From NCBI GenBank assembly GCA_022264855.1, contig JABYQU010000001.1:1426001-1490000 (forward strand): a stretch of DNA of 64,000 nt, written 5' to 3'. The notes below the pieces were generated by a model that saw only the letters and a list, made by a program, of their open reading frames with translations, was not told where the DNA came from and made no database searches. Each line of letters starts with the position of its first letter. Position 1 is the stretch's first letter. This stretch comes from Lenzites betulinus. Taxonomy: Eukaryota; Basidiomycota; Agaricomycetes; Polyporales; Polyporaceae. A program made the translations under genes and the position numbers. Shown here one piece after another: positions 10,987 to 21,400 of the stretch.

Positions 10987-11562
10987 ATGATGACCCGCTA
11001 TCCCGCGGAAATTCTCGGGGGGAAACATTGCGATGCCTTACGGGACAGCGAACGTTTACATGTACCATATCCACATAGCTTATTCCTTTTTACAAGCTGT
11101 ATGATAATGCATAAGAGACCTGCGCACGTACGTAGACTCGTTCAGCATAAAACGCGTGCTGTTGAGGCGAGCAAGTTCAGATATCAGCTTCATTGGAGCT
11201 GAAGTTGTTTCAAACTCCGCATTCCCACAGTACCGCTAAACTCGTTGCAGGTACCAATGTCTGGTACCTACATCTGTACATTGTCAACTGCTGTGTTATT
11301 CCATTAGAATATTAAGTACTACCAGGACAGTACTCGGAAAGGCTTATGAAACTCTTCTGCGGCGATACGCAACTCAACGTTGCGTACCGTTCGGCGCTAA
11401 GCGTGCAAGATATCGCGGTCACGTGCTAGGATAGAATGAACTTGTCGCGTGTTCTGGCGTTTGGTAACTTAGCTTCAGCCACGAACTCGTCGTCTGCGCT
11501 CTCGTCCTATCCCACGCTCTGCCCACAATATCCCCATAGCATCATCATCGAGTCTACAGTAC
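10987..11562. other. Intergenic, no gene seen
   Basis: I see no supportable ORF, RNA gene or repeat in this 576-bp stretch between the OM14-like gene and the CLASP gene; it presumably holds the 3' UTR of the first and the promoter of the second. Confidence 0.6.
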
Positions 11563-14347
11563 ATGCCTGCAAAAGCTCCCGTAACATCCATTGAGGTCAG
11601 TCTTTGACTGCTTTCATGCAGTATTGTCCGGTCGTGGCCTATCTAACTCGGCTTGAAGTGCACCTCTCTCCACCAACTCCTCGATGAGATTGCCTCTATA
11701 CAAGATGCACTCACACGCACGGAGACAGAGGAGACATGGGAGGCAATAGGACGCGCTTTGTCGCGTTTCGCCGCATTGTGCAATGGAAACGCATCCAACT
11801 ACCCCACTGACCTCACGGCCGCCCTCCGCGCGTCCTCCCGCCCCATCACCAGCGCACTCAACTCCGAACGCACAAGGCTCTCTGGCACAGCGGCAGAGTT
11901 TATCAAGACGTCGGTGGACGCACTGGGTCGTGCATTTGAGCCCCTCATACCGCAATACTTCCCAACCCTCCTCATCCTCTGCACTCGTGCGAATAAGGTG
12001 TTCGTCACCCGCGCCAAGGAGTGTATACATGCTGTGATCGAACACACGCAAAGCCCGTCTCTCCTCCACTATCTCGCCGAATCGATTAAGGATAAGTCGG
12101 TATCGCTCCGGCTGGCGTCGGCAGAGGCCGTCATGCTCTGTCTCAACAGCTTCAACCCACCGGATCTGGAGAAGGAACCGCGCGCGAAGGACATTGAGGC
12201 TATCATCAGGGCGACGGCTGTGGATGCGAACGCCGATGTCCGCAAGGTAGCTCGCAAAATCTTCGATGCGTATAAGATCCTTCTCCCAAGGAGAGTGAAA
12301 AGGTGCGTGCTACCCAGATGAGAACCCGAGCCCTGTCTGACCGGTCATTAGCTTTACGGACCCCCTCTCGCCTACCATCCGCAAATACTTGGACATCAAG
12401 TCTGTGGCAGCTAACCTCGCTCAGCCTCCCAGCCGCCCCGCATCCTCACAATCCATCCGCTCTGCTCATAGCGATAACAATGTCCCATCACACGCAGCCC
12501 CTGCCCGTCCCCAGCCCTCTACTCAGTCCACGACTGCTAGCGCAACACGCCCATCCAAACACACTCGTACCGCGTCGGCGTCATCTACAGCTGCCAAACG
12601 CCCTGCGCGCACACCAACACCAGAATTCAGCGCCCCTGTTCCCGTACCCCCACGCGACCCTCCTCGCCGAGCTCGCGAAGAACCCAAGCGGCTTGCAAAG
12701 CTGGACATGCCACCCCCCGACTATATTCCCACGCACACCGGGCCCCAACGTCCGCTCTCCGCCTCCGATTTGTACTTCCCGCACCACGCGCCTCCGCTGG
12801 AGCGGGTGCCATCCGGGCCACAACGCATCGCGCTTGCGGACCCTGTGGGGTCAGGAGCGCCTCCCACTGTGCGCTCGGGTCCCATCAGGCCTGTCATGAA
12901 GCCGTCCCAGGGGTCAGTAGAGGACGCCGCCGAGAAGAAAGAACGTATCCTCGGCGGGGCGCGACGCGTCCTCCGGCTGCCCGACGCAGCGGAGTCCGCC
13001 CTTCCTGCTGAGGAGGCTCGGAAGCCCACGGGGGCGACATCGGGCCCGATCCGTCCGCGCGTTATCTCGACGAGCAAGTCCACGCCAGCGGTGCCGATGC
13101 ATGCGGCGGTCGCGGCGGCGCGCGAGCGTGAGGATGCGCTGAAGGCGAAGCGGCTCGCGTCCTCGCAGGGCGCGGGGGCGGCGGGCGTGTCGACGAAGAG
13201 CACGTCTGGCGCGGGCGCTGCAGCGGCGCCGCCGACGGCTGCGCAGCGGCATGTGAGGATCCCTTCTGGGGGCGTGCAGTCCTCTACGGCGAGTGCGCGT
13301 GCGCGCGCGGCTGAGAGGGCGCAGGAGAAGAAGGCCCCAGTCTTAGCGAGGAAGCCGAGTTCAAAGACGCTGCCGCAGCCAAAGCCTGCGGTACCTGCGC
13401 GGGCGGGATCTACGGGCCCTCCGACTGTGACGGTGCGGGACCGGACGCGCACTGCGTCGGGTCCGAATGCGAAAGCGGGGGCGCCCGCTCCACCTTCTAA
13501 GGCAGCTGGGAAGGACGTGAAGGTGGTCAAGGCGGCTACGGGGGCGAAGTCTCGCGCGGCTACCCAGGAGCCCCCTTCGAGAGCGCAGAGTGTCGCTCCT
13601 GCTGAGGTTCCCCTTCCTGAATCGCCGAAGGGTGTCGAGCAACCCCGAAGCGTAGACGTCACCCCGGACGAAGATGTCGCCGCTCAGAAGGCTGCTGCGC
13701 CTAAGCAGACACAGTCTCCCCCGCCGGAAGTGGAAGAGGTGTCTCCTGCGGTTGCTGAACCTGCACCCGAGCATGACCAGGAGCCTGAGCAAAAGTCCGA
13801 GCCTCTTCTCATAGACTTCGACACCTCGCTGCCCTCACCGGCGAACGTCCCGCTGCCTGCCTCCAAGCCCTCCTCTCCCTTCGAAACACCCACACCACCG
13901 TCTGAGCAACTCGAAGAAGAGCCCATCGCCGCCACCGCTACGACCACCTACCCTGTTCCTAAATCACCAGAGCCCCCCTGCGCTCCTCCCTCATCGGACC
14001 CCATGCCCGTCCCCGTTCTCCCAGAGCCGGTACTACAGGAAGCGCGCACCCCCGAGCAGCAGCGCACGGCCCACCACCACGCGGTCGAGCAGACGCCGAT
14101 CTCAGCGCTCGTCGCGTCCATCGAGCGCGAGTTCTTTGCGATACGTAGCGCCCCGCTGTCTCCCATGCGCGAAGAAGACGAGGGTGAGGGCGAGAGCGTA
14201 CTGGTCGAGCACCACGACGGCCCCGCGGACCCGGACGCGGCGGTGTTCGACGACGCCGTGGGTGTCTCGCGGACGGACGCAGGCCTGCCCGTGCGCGCGG
14301 TGCAGCCGCTGTTCGCCCGGCGGGGGAGGCAGGTGCTGCATGCATGA
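11563..14347 (+). CDS. CLASP-type TOG-domain microtubule-associated protein
   Basis: Exons 11563-11595, 11659-12302 and 12352-14347 give 890 residues in phase, starting MPAKAPVTSIE. Residues about 12-230 form a helical array of HEAT/TOG type: ETWEAIGRALSRFAALCNG, FIKTSVDALGRAFEPLIPQYF, KVFVTRAKECIHAVIEHTQ, SIKDKSVSLRLASAEAVMLC and NADVRKVARKIFDAYKILLP. This order is that of the CLASP N-terminal domain, whose members bind tubulin and promote microtubule rescue at plus ends, kinetochores and spindle. The remaining 660 residues are basic, Ser/Pro/Ala-rich and low complexity (likely the microtubule-binding region), turning acidic towards the C-terminus. Compared with typical CLASPs it appears short, with one recognisable TOG array. 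The N-terminal assignment is solid; whether it is the only CLASP of the organism is unknown. Confidence 0.85.
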
Positions 14348-14949
14348 GCAGTGAGCAGGCGGGAGAGACGATTTTGGATGCTGCGCCTTGCGTAGGACGA
14401 TACGATACTTACGACTTACTATGCCCGTCGCGATAGGATGTGCTCAGGTGCTGATACTGGGCATGTACAGCCTTTTCATTCATTTGTAGCGATAGACATG
14501 CATCGAGTACATATGCGCTTAGTGGCCCCGCATGACTCTTGGGCAGGTGGTATGATTCGCTGTTCAACGTAGCCGTACCGGCGGCGTGTGGAGCCGTGTC
14601 ATGGGACAGCCATGGACCCATAACTCGAGGAAGTTCGGGGACGAGTACATCGGGAATCGAGATGTTGATGTCTGCGACATGGTTGGTCTTACCTAGTCTT
14701 ACCTTTGGTCATTTCCAACTCAGCGACACACACATATATCCGGGCGTGTGAACGGCCGCTGTCTTAACGGCATAGCAAATTCTCCTGCGTTGGTGATCGT
14801 TGCAGCAGAGCGGCGATGTATTATGTAGGAGTAGGAATGAGCCCGACATGTAGTGTATCATGAATCTGGCCCAAGGAACCTTGAAGCTTCAGGAGAGTTC
14901 AGGCTCTGCCCAGGATAGCACGAAGTGTACTCACCTAGCGCCTTCCCGC
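14348..14949. other. Intergenic between convergent CLASP and bL34m genes
   Basis: About 600 bp with no supportable gene. The two flanking genes converge here, so it should contain both 3' UTRs. No repeat or RNA gene was recognised. Confidence 0.55.
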
Positions 14950-15336
14950 CTAGTGGGAGAGGAACAGTCTCCCCTTCGCTTGTCTCCGCGCCAACATCTT
15001 GCGCCCATTCACACTCCGCTTGCGAGACAGGAAGCCGTGCTTGCGCTTGCGTTTCCGCTGGGACGGCTGGTACTCCTGGCCCTTGGTGTTGTGCCGCACC
15101 TGGACGAGCGGGCTGAAAACGGAGGGGAGGTTGAGGCCGAGGGTGAAGCGCGACACCAAAGAGCTCAGGGGGAGCAACGACCGCGTCGCGAATGAGGAGG
15201 GCAGCAGGGGTCGTAGCGGGGTGAAAGAGGAGGTGAAGGACGCAGAGGAGGTCATTGCACGCGGAATGACCGACGCGGCAGGGAGAGTGGGTGGACGGGT
15301 GAGCAGGCGGGCAAGCGAGGGTGGTACGCGCGGCAT
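14950..15336 (-). CDS. mrpL34: Mitochondrial large ribosomal subunit protein bL34m
   Basis: Single exon, 128 residues from the ATG at 15336. The N-terminal 75 residues are Ser/Leu/Pro/Arg-rich without acidic residues, as expected for a mitochondrial targeting and mature-extension segment. The C-terminal 45 residues are the bL34 core: [20 protein letters not shown], then [21 protein letters not shown], matching the short basic bL34 that binds 23S-type rRNA. An upstream in-frame ATG (15381) exists, but [12 protein letters not shown] begins the transit-like sequence and is preferred. A decayed copy of the gene, including its 5' flank, lies at 27278-27675. Confidence 0.92.
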   Translation of the reverse strand: MPRVPPSLARLLTRPPTLPAASVIPRAMTSSASFTSSFTPLRPLLPSSFATRSLLPLSSLVSRFTLGLNLPSVFSPLVQVRHNTKGQEYQPSQRKRKRKHGFLSRKRSVNGRKMLARRQAKGRLFLSH

Positions 15337-15457
15337 GGTTGCTTTCTGATCTATCTGAGTTTTCCATGATATACAACGCAAGTTGGATTCTACTCACTGT
15401 ATTTGACTGAACGACCGCTGCTCTCGAGACTTGGAGTGAGTGAGTGAGCGGAAGAAG

Positions 15458-15533
15458 GCAAAGCGCCCGACACAGCGCACATGTCGGGACCGCGGACACC
15501 GCTTGGTACAAATTACGGCCCCCGGGGAGTGTG
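15458..15533. repeat. 76-bp segment shared with the promoter region of the CLIP-like gene (copy A)
   Basis: This piece upstream of bL34m matches 29005-29080 upstream of the CLIP-like gene, in the same orientation, at about 84% identity by eye (12 differences in 76). Shared runs include gcaaagcgcccgac, cagcgcaca, ggtacaa and tacggcccccg. It lies about 120-200 bp upstream of the bL34m start. Confidence 0.82.
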
Positions 15534-16328
15534 TATGAAACACCCTATCAAGGTTGCGTACATAGCATACTTGTGCTTGAAACTTCTTGACCCCAGTGAA
15601 AGTCAGTCGGTCCATGCCATGGTGCGGCTATGCGCACCCATAGGGTGATCTATAGCCCGCGTTGACACATATCACTGTGCAGAATAAATGACAATGCAAG
15701 CTGCACGGGCCAGTCCGCGCCCCTCCCCGAAGTGATGGGATAGCACGTACCTACTATGCCGCATCACTTGGGCTCGTGACATTGACATTTGTGCCGATTC
15801 ATGTACGCAGGTTCACGGGTATCAACTGAATCACTCGTATTGGACCATTGCCACCTCCTACGCGTACATATCCATGGCAGTGCACATAATCACCCGGATC
15901 GCTACGGAGTAGTGTGAATTCGCTGCACTGATTCCACCGTTTCACGGCCGCGGAAAAAGAACGTAAAGCCGTTAAATCTTCGCGCGAGAGTACATACGCT
16001 CACACAAACGAGGACTAAGACCGCTGCCGGAAGGGGTGTCTAGCATCAGTAAACAAGCACACCGCGCACGGCGCAGCACGAGAGCCTAGAGAAAGACACC
16101 ACTGCGCACGCGCGCGCAGCCGCTACGACTGTGCTCTGGGTATTCTGAATGTGATATAGTTATAACATTTATTATTAAACATACAGCTCATCCTTGATTA
16201 TCACCAAGCCGCGACGTTCGCGTACATCGGTCCGTGGCTATGGTGTGTGTAATCCCATTGAAGCAGGACCATCCGACACACTGGCAACTTAGCCGTTAAA
16301 CTGTGACCATATATGTCAGTTCGTACAC

Positions 16329-16618
16329 TCAAATATTATTCGGTGCAAGAAATGTCGTGTACTGACATGTGCAACCTGTGCAGTCTGTGTCCTTGGGGAT
16401 GAGGGAACGCTTGCCGACAGCACCGATGATATCATCACGTTTACTATAGGACGTCGTGAGCTTGACGCGTCGCGTAAGCGCAAGGACGCGTGTGGAACGT
16501 ACATAGTGTCGTCAAACCGGGAAATAAGGTCGGGGTTGGCATCTCTCCCTGAGACCGCGCGGGAGGAGACAGAGACAGCGAGGGCGGCAACGGAGAGGAC
16601 GACGATATAGAGCTTCAT
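16329..16618 (-). CDS. Small secreted protein with dibasic (Kex2-like) sites
   Basis: Two exons, 16618-16503 and 16443-16329, give 76 residues. The 59-bp intron has GTACGT at its donor, CTCAC as a candidate branch region and CTATAG at its acceptor. Without splicing the frame continues for 100 residues, but the spliced form gives a more protein-like end. Residues 1-19 (MKLYIVVLSVAALAVSVSS) are a classic signal peptide. The rest has two Lys-Arg sites (TIKR and VGKR) and a short Cys-containing tail (DTDCTGCTCQYTTF). The order signal peptide, propeptide, KR, peptide, KR, Cys-bearing peptide resembles Kex2-processed secreted precursors of fungi; function is unknown. A TATATA element lies about 150 bp upstream. 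Confidence 0.6.
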
Positions 16619-16768
16619 GATGAACAGATTACTGGGGGATAGTGCTGTGACTTTAAATTCGGGTTTGGAAGGGGAGTGAGTGGAGGATAACGTACACCCG
16701 GTGTAGAGAGTGATGAGAACCGCTCGGGCTGGTGGGATGGGGAACCAAATGGCGGTTGGCCTGGGGGC

Positions 16769-16774
16769 TATATA
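16769..16774 (-). promoter_or_regulatory. Candidate TATA element of the small secreted protein gene
   Basis: TATATA in a GC-rich setting about 150 bp upstream of the ATG at 16618. Candidate only. Confidence 0.4.
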
Positions 16775-18217
16775 GGCCGTAAGTCCGAGTAGATCTGGGG
16801 GCCGAGGCGAGGACGCCTACCGGCCGACCGGGAGAGAAATCATAAGGATCCGCTCGATTTTGATCCTGACATGTTGCTTAGTGTGTTTGCTTCGTTACCA
16901 TATCGGCCTTGCTCCTTCGCGGCCTGCCCATCATGTAGAGCATAGGTAAGGTTGCGGGAGGCTGGAGCTGAGGGATGTTGAGTGCTATTCCGATTCAAAG
17001 TGTCAACAAGAGCTTCCGGTGCACCATACGTACCTCGTGTCGCGCATGGACGTCGTGAACGAGCTAAGAGCTTTCACATTCTTGTTCACCTGCAACTTAC
17101 ACCAGCAGACGCCTGCGGGACCGATCCACGCCGGATGTTCGCTGTTACCCGGCGACTCGGACCCACCCCATCGCCGCTAGCGACGGGTTCGCGGCTGCCG
17201 AAGTCGTCTAAGGTCTCCTGCTCCTTATTCCTGTCGCTCACTAATCAGTCAATGTCATCCGTCAAATCATCCTCGTCGGTATTTGCGGTCCGTGATAAGG
17301 TCTAGACGTTTTGTGCGGCTCCGGAGTCTGCAGGCCAGCCGAAAGAACTCGTCATCATCGAGGTCGTCGGCGAGCCCCTCACGACGAAACAAGAATTCTT
17401 GATTCAACTCGATCCGTGGAACGACACGATGGGTAGATGGGGACTTCAAGTAGTCCTACACAACATAGGATGAGCATGGATGTAGTGATGAAATCGCAGT
17501 ATGATGTTCACTTGCTGCAGATACCACTAACAAACTTGAATCATAGCGTTTTGAAGGGCCTACCGTTTGGGGCGGCGCTACCGACCAGTATGAAGCAGGA
17601 TCCCGTCCGCTCGTCGGCCATGGTGGAGTAGAGTTTAATCGGAGGTAGCTATGGAGTGTCGGTGAGTAAGCGTGCCCGCAGTTTGCATCAATGAAACTGA
17701 AATTTCTTACTGCGAGCACACGCTTTTCCAGATGACGCTCCGGTGCCTTCCAACATGCTAGGCAGGGCGTCTAGCGCACGGCAGGGGGGCTTCGCGGCGC
17801 GCGCATATGCCATCAACTAAGAGCGGAGCTCAGAGGCGATGCCTTGGACAGTAACGGCACCGAGGTAGCCTATGCGTGAATGTGTACTAGCCTCTATTGT
17901 CGCTGTGAGAATCTTCTTGAGAAACTATTTGATACGGGAGTAAGCAGAAGTAGGTAAGCGCGAGAGATGGGTGCATTATGATTGTTGTGCCAACTATCGA
18001 CGTCCTTATCAGGACAAGCTGATTGACGAGGAAGAGGACCGAGTTTGACATAGAGGCTGGCATTGAAAATATATATGCACGCGTAGAACAAGCCCAGGAT
18101 CAGCATGAAAGGTCGCATGTATTGAGCAAGGTAGAACGTACACGAGCGGAGGAAATATGTAGCTTGAGGATCGCGGGAGCTGAGTGCGACGGCACCCGGA
18201 GAGGGCTGCGCATTGGT
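16775..18217. other. Gene-poor stretch left of the LINE
   Basis: I found no supportable gene. Short open frames (for example minus 17449-17267 with VPRIELNQEFLFRREGLADD) could be decayed coding sequence, but I recognise no family and see no clean exon structure around them. Confidence 0.5.
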
Positions 18218-18230
18218 CCGCAGCTGATTC
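18218..18230. repeat. LINE target-site duplication, left copy
   Basis: ccgcagctgattc, repeated exactly at 26686-26698. The next two T bases may also belong to it (15 bp) but merge with the poly(T) run. Confidence 0.9.
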
Positions 18231-18258
18231 TTTTTTTTTTTTTTTTTTTTTTTTTTTT
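18231..18258. repeat. 28-nt poly(T), the LINE poly(A) tail
   Basis: An uninterrupted T run next to the target-site duplication; in element orientation it is the 3' poly(A) used for target-primed reverse transcription. Confidence 0.93.
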
Positions 18259-18496
18259 GGTGGAGCGCGAAATGCCTTGAGCTGCATTGGTCCCCAGGGG
18301 GCATGTTGTGCAGGTCGCGACCGGAGTACGGTCAGGCGCGCTGGTGACGCAGTCAGGGGGACTCCCCGATAGAGCCAGTGGATGTGTGTTTGTCCGAGAA
18401 TATCACCATTTGACGTTTAGTACCGCGAGGAAATGCGTTACGCACTTAGTGTGGGACTCCAGAGGGATTGAATCATCTGAGGGCGCAGGCCCCTCA

Positions 18497-21400
18497 TCAT
18501 CTCCCCCTTCTGATACCCACTAAAACCCCGCCATCCCCCACCCAGTTAGGTGGGAGGTTTTCAGCATTTTCGATTATCATCGACCAGGTCGCTGCAACTG
18601 TTTTTGCATCCAGCGCTCTCTTCTCCAGGAAGGGGGCCGTTGATCTGCGGTCCAAAGTGAGCCGTCGGTTTATAGTGGCATACCATCGGCTCTCAATTTC
18701 CGCATTACTGAAATCTCGGCCATCCTTCTGAATGACCCGTTCGCATCGCAGCTTCCAGATCAAATAGAGTGACTCCGTGGCCAGGATTGTCCATAGTCTC
18801 TCCATCAAGGTGAGCCGGGCATCATTACTTGACTTGAATATCACACATCCCGCGCCGACAGCGGTACCCCACCGGAGGCCCGGGAAAGCCACGCCTGTGT
18901 TTTCCCATGTCTTCCTGAGCAGGGATGAGATTTTTTCGCGTCCGCGCGCTTCGCACCGGAAGAGAATGTGATCTAGCGATTCAACCTCTAGACACTTCGT
19001 GCATGTGGCACGTTCCTTCAGGAGATCCGGCATCGAGGGCCGCAGCCAGTGCCGCCCTACCATGAATGCGTCGTGGACCAGTTTCCAGAGGAATTGACGC
19101 GCTTCCCTGGTAATGTCCTTCTTTCGTAGTGACAGCCAGATCGCTCGGTCGGTCACTTGATAATCACACACCTCTGCTAGATCCTCTGCAATGACTGCCA
19201 GCGTCGTCACCGCTGCTGGGCGTTGTGCACACGACGTGTTCTTCCTATTCCGTATTGCTCTGTACGCAATTTTCTGTGTCGTCATACCTAACCGTGCTCC
19301 TGACAGCCTCAGCGCTGCCGGCGGGGATAGATCGAGGGCCTCTGTTGGGGGTTTTCGTGCTCCCTCCCCCGCGCATTGGTCTGCGCCTTCATTCCTCGGG
19401 TGCCCATTATGCCCTTTCACCCACTCGAAAGCGGTGTGTGCCTTTCGCGCCCTTAGTGCTGCCAAGATACTTCTCGTTAACTCCGCATTTTCCGCCATCA
19501 GGAAACCCGTGTCCTCATGCTTTGCTCTGAACTTTGTCAATGAATTCATGACTGTCCGTGAGTCCGTTTGCTGGACAAGGTTCACCGCAGCATCTGGCTT
19601 TCTCGTTGCTAACAGCGTTGCAACGGCCTCCCCAGTTTGGTTTGATTGATGTATCGTCAGCGGAAGTCGCATACTCATATTCAGCGGATGATTGTCTTCC
19701 ACATAGACACCTGCTCCCGCGCAGGCATTCCGTTCTCCATTATTCAGGCAGGCACCGTCCGTTGCAATCGTGATTTCCAGTGGGTCTGCCCCAGGTAGCT
19801 TCATGTCTAGCCGTTCGTTACAGACTGGGTTGTTGTCCGTGAAGATTCTGAAGACTGTGCTCAGGGCCCCCGTCGTCGTTACACGGCGGTCAAAAAGTTG
19901 TGCGTCCTCAACACCTGCAGTCATGTGAGAGTTCGCCTGTTCCTCTTCGTAATCCTCTGGGTGCTCACCCCGCGGGTCCCATTTTGGCGGCAGGGCACCA
20001 AGGAGCCTTTCTGCCCGCTCGTAACACCGATGTGGGTTCGAGCATCGTTTCTCTGTTATCATGTGCTCACAGGCGTCACATGTGCACCCGCTTGATGCGC
20101 AGTGTCCGATGCTTTGGAGAGAGCTCGCCAGCCTCTCGCAGTCACCTACTGTACGTACCCCGTGGTTTTTGTACAGACATGTGACTACCGCTGCCGGGAT
20201 TGCCAGTCGCCGTATAGCCCGCACCTCCGCCTGTCCATGATCCCATATTGGCATTTCTCGTAGGATTGTGCGCGCAAAGGCTAGGCCTTCCACCCGCAGG
20301 TTGTACTTGTCTGCTACTTTGACCATCGCTTTCAGCTCAGTCGGGAGTGCTGATAGCTTCGGCCTCCAATGCTGCAGGAACATGTTAAATCGCATTTCAG
20401 GTCGGACACTACAGTCCTTTGGCACCAGCCGGGCGAAAAGGGCATCCGCCACGCTTGCCCATAGTGGGCGCCGGCTTCCGAGTGCGAGGTAAGCTCTCAG
20501 CCATGTTATGTCTATTGCATCATTTCGAGCTTCCAGATCCAGTAGGTTTAGTCCTCCCTCTTCAAATGGAAGGCACAGGTGAGACATCCCTACTGGCGTG
20601 TTGAATTTATCATCCCATATATATTTTCGGAGAATTTTTGTCAGCCGGGATAGAATTGTCTTCGGCATCCGTTGTACGTCCGTCAAGAACTGCGTCATTC
20701 CTCCGACAAACATCTGGGCGACATGTCGTTTCCCTTCCAGTGTAGTGCGTCCAAGTTTCCACCTTCGCAGCATGTCATCTAACTTCGCTAGTCGTGGCGA
20801 CCACACGCCACAGTCATCAAGGCCATTTCCGAAAAACGCTCCTAAGATTCGCACGGGCTCGCCTTGTCGCGCAACATGAACATTCTGCGGGTAGTTCCCC
20901 CACGCGCCTGTGGCTCTGTATGTGTTAACTAGCCGATCTCGGAAATTCCGGTGCCCGACAGGTATAATCTCCGTCTTAGCAATGTTAAACTTTGCTTTGG
21001 CCGCTGAGCACCAGGTGTTCAGGACCTCCTGCAGGATGCCGAAGTCATCGTCCTCATGTAGGTATATCGTGGTATCGTCCGCAAAGAGGGTCGCTTTCAG
21101 CGTTTCCAGTCGATTCGGTATGTCCATGCCTTTAATGTCTGAGCCTCGTATCATTGCTGATAGCGGCTCAATTGCAAGGTCGAATAGAAGACAGGACAGG
21201 GGATCTCCTTGGCGTACGCCTCTGGTTACACGGTACGGTGAGCTCAGAGTTCCATTGATCATTACTGCCGTTTCAGCATTGCTATACAGTGCTTGAATCC
21301 ACTCGATGTAATTTTCGGGGATTCGGAATTGTCGCAGGACTCTCCATAGGTAGTCATGCGACACTCGATCGTACGCCTTTTCCTGATCGAGTGCGACGAT

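Noticed and set aside
12721..13662. 313-codon frame antisense to the CLASP gene
   Set aside because: Shadow of the low-complexity GC-rich CLASP exon; the plus-strand frame connects to a TOG domain by a clean intron.
18009..18304. Frames encoding Lys or Phe runs around 18.2 kb
   Set aside because: They are translations of the LINE poly(A)/poly(T) tail.
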